This document shows, in pieces, positions 25,901-33,896 of a stretch of DNA of 64,000 nucleotides (positions within the stretch are counted from its first letter, which is position 1; each line of letters begins with the position of its first letter). Source of the stretch: CAZPRY01 sp964589175 (lineage in GTDB: Bacteria; Fidelibacterota; UBA2242). Below the pieces are notes generated by a model. The model was not told the origin of the DNA and searched no databases. It saw nothing but the letters and a program-made list of their open reading frames with translations. The translations under genes and the position numbers were made by a program. Location: assembly GCA_964589175.1 (NCBI GenBank), contig CAZPRY010000008.1, positions 51,055 through 115,054 on the forward strand. Direction: 5' to 3'.

Positions 25901-26462
25901 CCACTTCCCGGTACCCGTCCGCCGCGCCGGCATGGCCTTCATTGATTGCATAAAGTTCCGTTGGCCAGATCGTGTAAATCCGCTGTTGATCAGGAGTTAT
26001 CGGTTGAAATTCAAGCCCGCACTGGGGCGTCTTCCGATCTGAGCCCCAGATCTCGGCTCCGACAATCCCGGCTTTATGGTAATTGCCCAGGCAGGCCAAT
26101 CCCGCTTCGAGCCAGCCTTCACCCACTTCAACATCTTCCCGGAGAAAGACCAGGTATTTCCCGTGCGCCGCCTCAGCAGCGAGGTTACAGGTCTGGCTGT
26201 AGCCGGACAAGCTCGATGAGGACAATACCCTTATTCTGTAATTTTGATTTTTTAAAGCAACCAGAGTGCACTCGTCGACTTTTGCTTTCTTTTCGCCGAC
26301 TATGATGATCTCAACCACAGCGGCCATGTGCGTATTCTGCAATAACGCATTCAGACAAGCGTCCAGTTGAAACTGCGGCCGCAGATGCGGTATGATCACC
26401 GAGACATGAATGTCCTGCGGATTCTTAATATCGTTATCGCTGTTGGTATCTGTCTTCTTCAT
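22938..26462 (-). CDS. Very large multidomain glycosyltransferase (GT2 - GT9-like - GT4 - TPR)
   Basis: An 1174-residue protein with three glycosyltransferase-like units. GT2 (about 18-290) has SVIIPHLRPQFQLDACLNAL and LVFLREDVEVGEGWLEA. A GT9/heptosyltransferase-like part (about 310-590) has VTVAPMGSLMGMVPGKKN and FFIGADSWGKSFAALAEIPT. A GT4 part (about 620-960) has KFLFVGGTIFRKGIDILLQA, PYRGEGFGLPILEAMACDRP and the E-x7-E type acidic pair. TPR repeats close it (from about 985). It probably builds a short glycan on flagellin in sequential steps, in operon with the GT2-TPR gene. In the DCD-like place of GT2 (LREDVEVG) the aspartates are partly replaced, so that unit may be weak. Target inferred from context. 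Confidence 0.85.
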   Translation of the reverse strand: MKKTDTNSDNDIKNPQDIHVSVIIPHLRPQFQLDACLNALLQNTHMAAVVEIIIVGEKKAKVDECTLVALKNQNYRIRVLSSSSLSGYSQTCNLAAEAAHGKYLVFLREDVEVGEGWLEAGLACLGNYHKAGIVGAEIWGSDRKTPQCGLEFQPITPDQQRIYTIWPTELYAINEGHAGAADGYREVEAISSAVMILEKHFFQQIGQFDKKYKRHFAEIDLCFRVRRAGKRVITSSECKVFISDNHREYDVTRRGASEKEAMRYFYRKWHRVIGRLAIRKLTEQVAPKQRVFREDILPVSLKSLQDHLVDFISHWAGILEALGPIYAHFGGAGDACLLLSTFYDENPCQTILSVPNSVKMAQSFFASFPALKEIIFLPNPKLTDLHAVFRQIMHQLANVKGLGATPFLLYPDEWKKSLNIFNKYGIRRTANWAKHFARRKLFPFQVTVAPMGSLMGMVPGKKNILNPVYWKRLIAYLNSQDITPVIIGTPEERSQYPNIGRTVDRRSYSFQDQMELIASSDFFIGADSWGKSFAALAEIPTIVFEAMHDRNWEIAKDVSDYVFLDPWDIIRVVRDIGEFKTVFMRLKKNKGVAQKTRTFNVCWEGAQFMTHSLAMVNRECCLNLIRQGVNLSVIPTQKDQYTPDMQSPYAEILGRYHKKLPVVDVVVRHQWPPDLRPPERGHWVVIQPWEFGYLPRKWATVFATQVDEMWVPSHYVRKVYINSGIPEDNVKVIPNGVDPLKFHPEIKPYRCKTRKRFKFLFVGGTIFRKGIDILLQAYGEAFSADDDVCLVIKDMGGESFYKGQTANEFIQKMQSDPNSPEIEYIDAVLPEEKLVGLYTACDVLVHPYRGEGFGLPILEAMACDRPVIVTKGGACLDFCNDENSLQVKAPKKQFPDLKIVDEELTGVPWLYEPDKTELIRQMKFAFDHPQEMKAMGCRAGEHVRRNFTWKHTATRIGESLPTLIAKPLKRSQNGIEFQIAAAKELLEKGRHSRAKIIYEGLSQMKRDCRVQFGLAVCLAREQKYREAMELLNDLIHKNPDHYEAYHEVGSISFAIGDFQNAKILFEIAMQKNPAYIPSQRSYAETMLELGEYENCVQTLHNILARRPDDVQTLLRMAKLYEEVGKRDMAVGYLSTAIGYEPHNEQLIRLAAAYSDYYMDTPNQGTFAGVTDASG

Positions 26463-26663
26463 TTGGCCATTCTCTCCATGCCCTGCTCCGGCTCCCCGGA
26501 AGCCGCTGTTTCAAGATTCCGGAATCTCTTACTCCGGCGCGTACGGCGGATTCAACACGTTTTTCGCAGTACCCGCATCATACGCCAAGCATGAATGCGC
26601 CGGGCAAAGCCTAGCAGACAGTACTTCAGAATCAGCTGCATAAAAGTCTTTGCCTCGAGCAAT

Positions 26664-26927
26664 TCACCTTTGGGTGTCGTCCAACAATACATTCCAGTTC
26701 TTCCCCTTGATGATCGCTGAAATCATCGTCGGTTGGGTACTTTCATTCATCAACGCTTCAAGATTCTTTTTCTGAATCTTGCGATAAATTTCATCACGAT
26801 AAATGGGAATTTCTCCCGGTGCTTCAATCCCCAATCGCACTTCCCGGGACGATCGTTCCAGGACCGTCACCACGACCTGGGCTCCGATGCGCAGGCTTTC
26901 TCCGGGTTTTCTTGTTAGAACCAGCAT
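26664..26927 (-). CDS. csrA: Translational regulator CsrA
   Basis: An 87-residue protein starting MLVLTRKPGESLRIGAQVVV and containing RLGIEAPGEIPIYRDEIY, the CsrA RNA-binding dimer fold, with Arg of RLGIEAP in place; the C-terminal extension (from about 60) is longer than the 61-residue Escherichia coli protein. It binds GGA loops in mRNA leaders and blocks ribosome access. It directly follows fliW, its protein antagonist, in the flgL-fliW-csrA order known from Bacillus and many flagellate bacteria. The 201 bp between it and the large transferase hold no gene. Confidence 0.96.
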   Translation of the reverse strand: MLVLTRKPGESLRIGAQVVVTVLERSSREVRLGIEAPGEIPIYRDEIYRKIQKKNLEALMNESTQPTMISAIIKGKNWNVLLDDTQR

Positions 26928-26968
26928 AATATTCGATTCTTTTCAGGATAAAATTCTATTATTTTCTA

Positions 26969-27412
26969 CTAAGCAATATTCACGGTTTCGGGTTCCAGAA
27001 CATACTCCATTGAGAGGGTTTCGTCCTCCAGGATCACCTGGTGGCCCATTTTCGTGTCAAAATTCAAAATGATCGGCGCCCGCAGATTGGCGGTCAACCT
27101 CTTTTCATGCGAATCGATTTTCAGAACCAGGAATACCGCGGGCGTTTCGTCCACCTTCAGTTCGACCTTTTTCTTTTCCATTTCGGAAATCGGGATGTCG
27201 CAATAGAGCGGCAACAGGCGGGCATCGAAAAGCAGCAACGATATCTTCGGATCGTGCCTCGCCCTCAGGATATTGAACGGCTCCACCTCATCCAGATGTT
27301 CAAACGAATAATCGTTGATGTTCTCGAAACCGGGCAATCCGAAATGAAAATAGATATCCACGGAAAAATTACTGTTCATGTTGGTTTGATTGTTTTGCAT
27401 AAAAGGGTCCAT
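26969..27412 (-). CDS. fliW: Flagellar assembly factor FliW
   Basis: A 147-residue beta-barrel protein with FliW hallmarks: FHFGLPGFENINDYSF, VEPFNILRARHDPKISLLLFD and FLVLKIDSHEKRLTANLRAPIILNFD in part. FliW binds free flagellin and, when flagellin is low, binds and inhibits CsrA. The gene lies between flgL and csrA. Three in-frame Met codons occur within the first 12 residues; the second (27400) has a better-spaced GGATGG, so the true N terminus may be four residues shorter. Confidence 0.92.
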   Translation of the reverse strand: MDPFMQNNQTNMNSNFSVDIYFHFGLPGFENINDYSFEHLDEVEPFNILRARHDPKISLLLFDARLLPLYCDIPISEMEKKKVELKVDETPAVFLVLKIDSHEKRLTANLRAPIILNFDTKMGHQVILEDETLSMEYVLEPETVNIA

Positions 27413-27419
27413 CCGACAG

Positions 27420-28301
27420 TTAACCTAAAAAATTCAAGAGACTGTTGTTAATTACATCCGAAATCACCTGCAACGCGGATTGATAGGCCAGCTCATCGGT
27501 GTTGTATCGGGTAATAGCCGTAGCCATGTCCGCATCCTCCAGATTGGAGAGCACGGTTTCCAGATTCAGATTGGCCGTTTCCAGGCGATTCTGCGAGAGC
27601 AGGAGTTGGTTCTTGATAGTACCGCACTCGCTACACAATCCACTCAGCCGGCTCGCGAGCGTATTCATCGTGTCCAGCAATTCATTGATCTTTTCCGTAT
27701 CATTCTGCTCCAGGGCTGATTTCAATTCGAGCATCGGAGTGAACGGATCGATTTCGAGCAGACGCTCACCCGAAACGTTGATCGCCAGGACGGCATTGTC
27801 GGCGACTTTACGGTACATCCTGTTCGCATTTCCGGTATATTCGGCGCCGTCCTCCGTCAAACTAAACGGAGTTTGTCCCTTGGTCTGGTTCCCACCGAAA
27901 ACGTACTTATCGAGATACTTGCTATTGGTCAGGGTCAGCATTTCGTTTAGTGTCGAATCGACCTGCGACGCCAGATTCTGGCGGATATTACTATCCGAAG
28001 TTAAATTCGCCGCCGTATTCACAACTTCCTGCGCCTCCAGACTGAGTGAATAGATGTCTTCCAGCAAAGTGCTTGTATTATCCACCCACCCGATGGCTTC
28101 CTGAATATTTTGCAGGTACTGTTCATTGCGACTGTACTTCTCTTTCAGATTCGAGGCTTTGGTAAAACGAGCCGGATCGTCCGAGACTTTACGGATCGCT
28201 TTGCCCGTTGAGATCGATTTCTGACTTTCATTCATTTTCACGCGGCAATCGTTCACATCAACTAAAAGACCGCGTGTAATCATGGATTCGGTAATTCGCA
28301 T
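27420..28301 (-). CDS. flgL: Hook-filament junction protein FlgL
   Basis: A 293-residue flagellin-like protein. The N terminus MRITESMITRGLLVDVN and QKSISTGKAIRKVSDDPARF are FlgL signatures; the C-terminal coiled coil reads ETVLSNLEDADMATAITRYN and ends ISDVINNSLLNFLG. It joins FlgK to the filament. It follows flgK and precedes fliW by 7 bp. Confidence 0.93.
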   Translation of the reverse strand: MRITESMITRGLLVDVNDCRVKMNESQKSISTGKAIRKVSDDPARFTKASNLKEKYSRNEQYLQNIQEAIGWVDNTSTLLEDIYSLSLEAQEVVNTAANLTSDSNIRQNLASQVDSTLNEMLTLTNSKYLDKYVFGGNQTKGQTPFSLTEDGAEYTGNANRMYRKVADNAVLAINVSGERLLEIDPFTPMLELKSALEQNDTEKINELLDTMNTLASRLSGLCSECGTIKNQLLLSQNRLETANLNLETVLSNLEDADMATAITRYNTDELAYQSALQVISDVINNSLLNFLG

Positions 28302-28327
28302 GGTATTCTCACTAAGTTACGAGCTGT

Positions 28328-29677
28328 TTATGACACCATATTCAACACACTCTGCGCCATCTCATCGATGGTCTGAACCAGCCGCGAGGCGGCCTTGTAG
28401 GCGGTTTCAAACTCGATCAGTTTGGTCATCTCTTCATCGAGAGAAACACCCGAGATGGAATCGCGCTGGTTTTTCAGATTATTCACGATCAACTCCTGGC
28501 TGCTCTCCTGGGCCCTTGCCTCCTCTACCTGGTTTCCGATCCTGTTCAGGAGCGTATGATAGAATTCCGATATATTGCGGCCGTTCAGGATCGACTCGAA
28601 CTGAAGGTCGGACATGCGCAGGGCCAGGACACCGTTTCCGGGCTCGTTTGCATTTCTTGAAGCTGCGATCAGCGACGCATCACCCAAAAGATCCGAATTG
28701 ACCCGCATTTCGCCGGCATTCGTAATCGAAGCTTCGAAAAATGCAGCCGCCTTTTTACCGTTCAGATCGTATCCGCTGCAGTGGACTTTGTTGACCTGTT
28801 CCGTGACGGCCATTGCCATACTATTGAGCCGGTCGATATATTCCGGAATAACCTGCTTATGGGTTTCCAGAAGCGCACCGAGCTCGCCGGAATTGACATT
28901 CAGAGCACGGCCTTCGTTCTTCAGCCGGATCTCAAGTGAAGATGAGTCGCCACTTCTCGTTTCCGCCACCTCCAGCGTCGAAACATGGCCGTCGGCCAGC
29001 AAAATCTGGCCATTCGAAGAGACGATTACTCCGTTGCCGGAGAGCTGCTTGATCTGAACATCCATGAACCCCGATAATTCATTGATCAGGAGATCGCGTT
29101 GATCCAGCAGATCACCGGTGGCATTGCCTTCGATTTGACGGTTAACTTTCTGCAGCTGATTCAGGATAGTGTTGATCTGATCGGTCTTAGACTGCAGTTC
29201 CGTCTTCGTCTCGCTTTTCAAATTGTTCAGGTCATCGTAGAGTTTGCGAAAAGTACTGGACAGGGCAGCGGCTTTATCAACTACCGTATTTCGGGTAGTC
29301 ATGCTCTCCGGGTCGTTGGACAATTCCTGCCAGGAATTCCAGAAGTTGGTCAGGGCGCTCTGCAACCCGCTATCATCCCCTTCCCCGAAGATGGTCTCGA
29401 TGTTTTCACCGAGCGATTTGGCCGTCTGGTATTTACCCAGATTGGTCTGCTCCCGGTAGAGCATTGTCTCGACAAATTGATTCCGATAACGCAACAGGGT
29501 GTCACTATCCAGGCTATTGATGCCGCCGTTCAGTCCCAGCAGTTGCAGGGTATCGGTGCGCCGCCGTTTATAGCCGTCGGTATTGACATTCGCAATGTTG
29601 TTGGCCGTGGCATCGATGGCCGCCCGGCTGTTCAGCAGGGCCTGGTTGGACAAGCGCATGAGTCTGCTTATTGACAT
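28328..29677 (-). CDS. flgK: Hook-filament junction protein FlgK (HAP1)
   Basis: A 449-residue protein with the rod/hook N motif RAAIDATANNIANVNTDGYK and an FlgK C terminus (SISGVSLDEEMTKLIEFE, AASRLVQTIDEMAQSVLNM). The middle contains the usual coiled coil (ALSSTFRKLYDDLNNLKSE) and beta domain. Somewhat shorter than enterobacterial FlgK (about 547). It starts 7 bp after flgN, its chaperone gene. Confidence 0.94.
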   Translation of the reverse strand: MSISRLMRLSNQALLNSRAAIDATANNIANVNTDGYKRRRTDTLQLLGLNGGINSLDSDTLLRYRNQFVETMLYREQTNLGKYQTAKSLGENIETIFGEGDDSGLQSALTNFWNSWQELSNDPESMTTRNTVVDKAAALSSTFRKLYDDLNNLKSETKTELQSKTDQINTILNQLQKVNRQIEGNATGDLLDQRDLLINELSGFMDVQIKQLSGNGVIVSSNGQILLADGHVSTLEVAETRSGDSSSLEIRLKNEGRALNVNSGELGALLETHKQVIPEYIDRLNSMAMAVTEQVNKVHCSGYDLNGKKAAAFFEASITNAGEMRVNSDLLGDASLIAASRNANEPGNGVLALRMSDLQFESILNGRNISEFYHTLLNRIGNQVEEARAQESSQELIVNNLKNQRDSISGVSLDEEMTKLIEFETAYKAASRLVQTIDEMAQSVLNMVS

Positions 29678-29684
29678 ATTTCGC

Positions 29685-30200
29685 TCAAACCTGGAAATCG
29701 AGAATTTTGTTGTATTTATCGGAAGACGCCAGGATGCCGCTGACCGTGTAGGTCTGGGATTTCGGATCGCCCTCCTTAAGAAAAACCTGAACCATGCCCT
29801 TGATGAATTCGATCGAGAAATTGACCAGATACTTATTTTCAGAATTCAGACTGCTGATCTGTTCGAGATCCCGGCGAATGCGCAGTTGCAGGTTCTTCAG
29901 TTGAAGGGCCCGCTCACGCGGCGCCGCCGCAATAATGTCCCTCAATCTGAGTTTGCCCTTATCGACACCGCAGTAGAGGCTGTATTTTTCCAAGAAGCTG
30001 TTCAGCCGGCCGGTCATCAGTCTGCATTTCTGGATCAAATGCTGTTCGTCCAGGATGCATTTGCGCAACGCATCGATGTCGTTCTGGACAATGAGTTGCT
30101 GCTTTCCGCGCATGATGGTCAGAAATTGCTCGAATGCTTTCGATTGTTCATTGAGCAAGGTAATCAGGTCTTCGAGTAATTGCGGTTCGGGTATCTTCAT
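29685..30200 (-). CDS. flgN: Flagellar export chaperone FlgN
   Basis: A 171-residue, all-helical protein with the FlgN pattern: LLNEQSKAFEQFLTIMRGKQQLIVQNDIDAL in shortened view gives the repeated leucine/lysine helix, followed by ILDEQHLIQKCRLM. It would bind FlgK and FlgL before export; both are encoded directly downstream. Low sequence conservation in this family makes the position as important as the sequence. Confidence 0.8.
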   Translation of the reverse strand: MKIPEPQLLEDLITLLNEQSKAFEQFLTIMRGKQQLIVQNDIDALRKCILDEQHLIQKCRLMTGRLNSFLEKYSLYCGVDKGKLRLRDIIAAAPRERALQLKNLQLRIRRDLEQISSLNSENKYLVNFSIEFIKGMVQVFLKEGDPKSQTYTVSGILASSDKYNKILDFQV

Positions 30201-30207
30201 TTTCCTC

Positions 30208-30612
30208 TCACTGGTCTTCGGACAGAAAGATATTCTTTAACGATAATAGCGTATCGATATATTCCCCGGAGGGCTCTTCTTTGATCCCTTCCACTCTTTG
30301 CTCCGGGTCGAGACTTCGATAAATCTTCTCAGCCAGACCCAGTCCGCCACGCTCGGCAATGGCCTGGCCCATCGTCGAACTGAATAGCATCCCCGGCAGT
30401 GAATTCTGGGAACCGAAAAGCGTGCTCTGCGGGATTGTCTTCTCCATGGCCTTGATCAATTGCGTCAGGAACAAGGCTTCCAGATCGCGGCATTTCTCGC
30501 GCAGCTGGATGTCGTCCGGATTCCCCATCCCGGCACTGCGTCCGGTATTGCGGGTCGTTAAACTCTGATCAATGGCGCTGATATTTGAATTTAGTTTCAT
30601 GCCGATTTTCAT
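30208..30612 (-). CDS. flgJ: Rod-binding protein FlgJ (N-terminal domain only)
   Basis: A 134-residue protein with the rod-binding signature LREKCRDLEALFLTQLIKAM and LPGMLFSSTMGQAIAERGGLGLAEKIYRSL. The C-terminal muramidase domain of enterobacterial FlgJ is absent, as in many other phyla, so wall drilling must be done by another enzyme; the M23 peptidase at 13-14.6 kb is a candidate. Its ATG directly follows the flgI stop. Confidence 0.9.
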   Translation of the reverse strand: MKIGMKLNSNISAIDQSLTTRNTGRSAGMGNPDDIQLREKCRDLEALFLTQLIKAMEKTIPQSTLFGSQNSLPGMLFSSTMGQAIAERGGLGLAEKIYRSLDPEQRVEGIKEEPSGEYIDTLLSLKNIFLSEDQ

Positions 30613-31770
30613 TTACATGATGATCAGGCGGGCGTTCAGGGCCCCGGCCTGTTTGATGGCCTGGAAAATTGCGATCACATCGCGCGGTCGTAGCGCCAGC
30701 TGGTTAAGGGCCGTCGCGAGATCGCTTACCGACGTCGTAGCCGGCAATACCGCCACCTGGGCTTCGCCTTCTTGAACAGTGGTCTCGGTAATGTAATCGA
30801 CTACCGTTTGACCGGCGTTGCTGAAAGAAGCCGAAGGCTGCGAGATCAGCGGCATACGCTTGACCTGAATCGTGAGATTGCCGTGCGAGATCAAAACCTC
30901 GTTGATCTTCACATTGCCGCCGGAAACAATCGTCCCGGTGCGCTCGTTGATTACAACCCGGGCCTCGACATCCGGCCGCACCTGCAATGTTTCAACGGTT
31001 GCGATAAAAAAAGAGGCCATCTGCTGCGAATCGACCAAGTCCGGGAACGCCAGTTCCACCAGCCCGGCGTTGATCGGCCTGGCGACCGATGTCAGTTTTT
31101 GCTCCATGAATCCCGTAGTTTCATAATAGTCGTTGATGCGTGCAGCGATCCGGCAGGCCGTCACGAAGTCCGGCTCGGTAAGCAGAAACCGCAGCGGTTG
31201 CGAAAGATCGATCTGATGATCCGCCGATGGAACACTCAGCATGCCGCCGTTGGGTACCAGGCCAACCAGCGCATGGTTGCTCTGGTACTTTTCCCCCGCA
31301 CTCGTCTCAATATTGTATCCGCCGATGGAAATCGGACCCTGCGCGCTGCCGTAATATACGCCCTGCTCGCTGCGCAGCGGCGACATCAGCAGTACGCCAC
31401 CCTGAAGACTGTTTGCATCACCCAGCGAAGACACGGTGACATCGAATTTCGATCCCGCTCGTCCGAAAACCGGCGTTTGGGCCGTGATCATCACGGCGGC
31501 CACGTTGCGGGTGCGCAACTCTTCTTTGGGAACCGTCACACCAAAGCGCTCCAGCATATTGCTGATCGATTGGATCGTAAAAACCGTCCCGCGGCTGCCC
31601 CCGGCCCGGTCGCCGGTGCCGTTTAATCCCACGACAAGACCGTAACCGATCAGCGGCAATTGCCGATCGTTTTCAATGGTCACGATATCCTTAATGCGCA
31701 CATCCGCGAAAGCGGAATGGATCAAGGCCAGCAGAACAAGCCATCGCAGCGGATATGCCAGATTTTTCAT
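30613..31770 (-). CDS. flgI: Flagellar P-ring protein FlgI
   Basis: A 385-residue periplasmic protein with a signal peptide ending near residue 22 (HSAFADVRIKD). FlgI blocks are clear: LIGYGLVVGLNGTGDRAG, AAVMITAQTPVFGRAGSKFD, LQGGVLLMSPLR, and RVVINERTGTIVSGGNVKI, ending in the QALKAAGAL-like IFQAIKQAGALNARLIIM. It forms the peptidoglycan-level ring and needs FlgA. Start overlaps the flgH stop by 4 bp. Presence of P- and L-ring genes indicates an outer membrane. Confidence 0.96.
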   Translation of the reverse strand: MKNLAYPLRWLVLLALIHSAFADVRIKDIVTIENDRQLPLIGYGLVVGLNGTGDRAGGSRGTVFTIQSISNMLERFGVTVPKEELRTRNVAAVMITAQTPVFGRAGSKFDVTVSSLGDANSLQGGVLLMSPLRSEQGVYYGSAQGPISIGGYNIETSAGEKYQSNHALVGLVPNGGMLSVPSADHQIDLSQPLRFLLTEPDFVTACRIAARINDYYETTGFMEQKLTSVARPINAGLVELAFPDLVDSQQMASFFIATVETLQVRPDVEARVVINERTGTIVSGGNVKINEVLISHGNLTIQVKRMPLISQPSASFSNAGQTVVDYITETTVQEGEAQVAVLPATTSVSDLATALNQLALRPRDVIAIFQAIKQAGALNARLIIM

Positions 31771-32381
31771 TTCATCAATACTCCCGTTACGGAAACTGCC
31801 AGCAATCCCAAGCTGAGCAGCCAGACAATCGCCTTCTGGCCGGTTCCCGGTTTCATCACCCGGTTTTTAAAGCCGGTCTTCTTGTAAATCACTCTCGCAT
31901 CCGCGACATTGTAGGAGTACACGGTATTGTTTGCTCCGATGTCGCGTGTGCGGATGCGGCCCTCAATCTGCATCAGGTTCTGTTCACCGTTGACTTCAAC
32001 GATTCGTTCGCCCCGGATCAGGCACAATCCGGCCTCCGTCCGCTCTATGATGCTGGCCGTAATTTTACCGACCATTTTATCTTTCTGCTCCGTTCCCTCC
32101 ACACCACTGTGCGAATTGGAAACCGCTCCCGACATGCCGAATAACGGAAGATAATTGGTAAGCGTGCCGGAGACACTGCCGTCGGCGCCCATATCGGTAG
32201 CAGCCGAGTTGCTTACTTTAGACTCGCGCGAGGCGTTGGCGCTCTCCACGATCAGGACCGTGACAATGTCGCCCACTTCGTGGGCTTTAATATCCGAGAA
32301 CAGGGATTGAGCGCGGCTTTGAAAAGTGCCGAAAAAAAGTATGGCAATCGAGACGAGCATAATAGTTAATAATTTTCGCAT
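31767..32381 (-). CDS. flgH: Flagellar L-ring protein FlgH, unusual
   Basis: A 204-residue FlgH: the core is recognisable by SLFSDIKAHEVGDIVTVLIVE, KMVGKITASIIE and LCLIRGERIVEVNGEQ followed by IRTRDIGANNTV. Unusually, the signal peptide (ILFFGTFQSRAQS) has no lipobox cysteine, whereas classical FlgH is a lipoprotein; and a hydrophobic helix closes the protein (about 185-203, IVWLLSLGLLAVSVTGVLM). The ring may therefore be held by this helix instead of a lipid. Position between flgA and flgI is canonical. Confidence 0.88.
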   Translation of the reverse strand: MRKLLTIMLVSIAILFFGTFQSRAQSLFSDIKAHEVGDIVTVLIVESANASRESKVSNSAATDMGADGSVSGTLTNYLPLFGMSGAVSNSHSGVEGTEQKDKMVGKITASIIERTEAGLCLIRGERIVEVNGEQNLMQIEGRIRTRDIGANNTVYSYNVADARVIYKKTGFKNRVMKPGTGQKAIVWLLSLGLLAVSVTGVLMK

Positions 32382-32387
32382 ATTTCC

Positions 32388-33083
32388 TCAATGAATCGGG
32401 ACTAATACGGTTTCGGGCGATGTCAGGACGCCGGACATTTTCTGGCCGGAACCTTCCAGAACCACCGCCACCTTATCACCAATCCGGGCATCTTCCAGGA
32501 TACGGCCGGGTACGCTGATGGAGAGGCTTGCTCGATTGATCCGGATGTCGACCTTCTCGCCTCTGCTGATAGCCGGTTCTTCCCTGACCATCTTTTCCCG
32601 GATAATCCGCCCCGGCGCTATGACCTGGCGGGTCACCTTTCCGAGTAATTGCGCCACCGCGACAGGCGCTACGTAATCGCGGTAAAGCGTGACTTTTTGA
32701 AGATCAATCTTCTCCCGGGTAATCAGCTCTCCTCTTTCTATTTTTTCCCGGCTTACCGGGTACAAAACGGAGATCGAAACATCCACAGTCATCGGGTAAC
32801 GCTTGACATTACCGGCCCGGTCTTGCATATTGAGCCAGATGGTCTGGCATCCCGGGCGGGCCGTGTTGTGATCGAATCCGATCCGAATGTCTGCCTGCGC
32901 CAGGTCGCTCTCAGCCACCTTGGGCGGATATAGTATCTCAACCGTGACATCCTCAACCTCAATCCCGAAATTACGGGCGAAATGGAGCGCCGCCTTTTCC
33001 TTTACGATCTGAAATTCATCACCGAAAGCTGTCGCCGTCAGGGCCATAATCAAGATCGCATATATCGGAGTTCGGTAATTCAC
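32388..33083 (-). CDS. flgA: P-ring assembly chaperone FlgA
   Basis: A 231-residue protein with a signal peptide (to about residue 21) and the SAF-like FlgA C-terminal domain: ITREKIDLQKVTLYRDYV, LLGKVTRQVIAPGRIIREKM, RGEKVDIRINRASLSISVPG and ILEDARIGDKVAVV. It helps FlgI polymerise in the periplasm. Lies between flgG and flgH. Confidence 0.92.
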   Translation of the reverse strand: MNYRTPIYAILIMALTATAFGDEFQIVKEKAALHFARNFGIEVEDVTVEILYPPKVAESDLAQADIRIGFDHNTARPGCQTIWLNMQDRAGNVKRYPMTVDVSISVLYPVSREKIERGELITREKIDLQKVTLYRDYVAPVAVAQLLGKVTRQVIAPGRIIREKMVREEPAISRGEKVDIRINRASLSISVPGRILEDARIGDKVAVVLEGSGQKMSGVLTSPETVLVPIH

Positions 33084-33092
33084 GTCAATATT

Positions 33093-33881
33093 TTATCGTT
33101 TGATTTGGTTGGCAATTGCCAGAAGTTCGTCGGAAGTTTTGATGGCCTTGGAATTGATCTCATAGGCTCGCTGAGCTACGATTAAATTGATCATCTCCTG
33201 CACGATATCGACGTTGGACTTTTCCAGATATCCCTGAATGATCGTGCCGTAGCCTTCTTCGCCGGGATACCCGAAATTCGCCTCGCCGGAAGAATCCGTA
33301 TCCGTGTACAGGTTGCCGCCGATCGCCTTCAATCCGGCCGGATTGATAAAACTCACCAGTTCAATCTGCCCGATCTCCTCGGGTTCGCGTTCGTCTTCGT
33401 AGGAGACGGAAATGACTCCGTTCTGACCGATATTGATCCCGCTGACGCCTTCCGGCATCACAATCTCGGGGTAGAGTTTCAAGCCGGATGAGGTAACAAT
33501 GTATCCTTCGGAATTGATCCGCAAGGTTCCGTCCCGTGTATAGGCTACGCTTCCGTCCGCCCGCAAAATCTGCATAAACCCGTTGCCATTAATGCACAGG
33601 TCCAGCGGATTACCGGTTTCGGCCAGGGCACCCTGCGAGAAGCTGCGGTAAGTGGAAACCGGCCGGTTTCCCAAACCGACCTGCAGGCCAAGGGGCTGGG
33701 CCGTCTTGGAATCACTTTCTGCGGCACCCAGATTGATATTTTCATACAGCAGGTCCTGAAATTCGACCGCGTTCTTCTTGTAACCGGTTGTATTGACGTT
33801 TGCGAGGTTGTTCGCGATTGTATCCACATTCAATTGTTGAGCAGTCATTCCCAGAGCTGCAATGCGCAATGATCTAAGCAT
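33093..33881 (-). CDS. flgG: Distal rod protein FlgG
   Basis: A 262-residue protein of standard length. N motif LNVDTIANNLANVNTTGYKK, the central FlgG fold with GNPLDLCINGNGFMQI and AYTRDGTLRIN, and C motif LEKSNVDIVQEMINLIVAQR followed by AYEINSKAIKTSDELL. It forms the distal rod. Sixteen bp after flgF. Confidence 0.96.
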   Translation of the reverse strand: MLRSLRIAALGMTAQQLNVDTIANNLANVNTTGYKKNAVEFQDLLYENINLGAAESDSKTAQPLGLQVGLGNRPVSTYRSFSQGALAETGNPLDLCINGNGFMQILRADGSVAYTRDGTLRINSEGYIVTSSGLKLYPEIVMPEGVSGINIGQNGVISVSYEDEREPEEIGQIELVSFINPAGLKAIGGNLYTDTDSSGEANFGYPGEEGYGTIIQGYLEKSNVDIVQEMINLIVAQRAYEINSKAIKTSDELLAIANQIKR

Positions 33882-33896
33882 AATTCATTCTCCCGC

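Noticed and set aside
30772..31626. 284-codon plus-strand ORF opposite flgI
   Set aside because: Antisense shadow with Arg- and His-rich translation.
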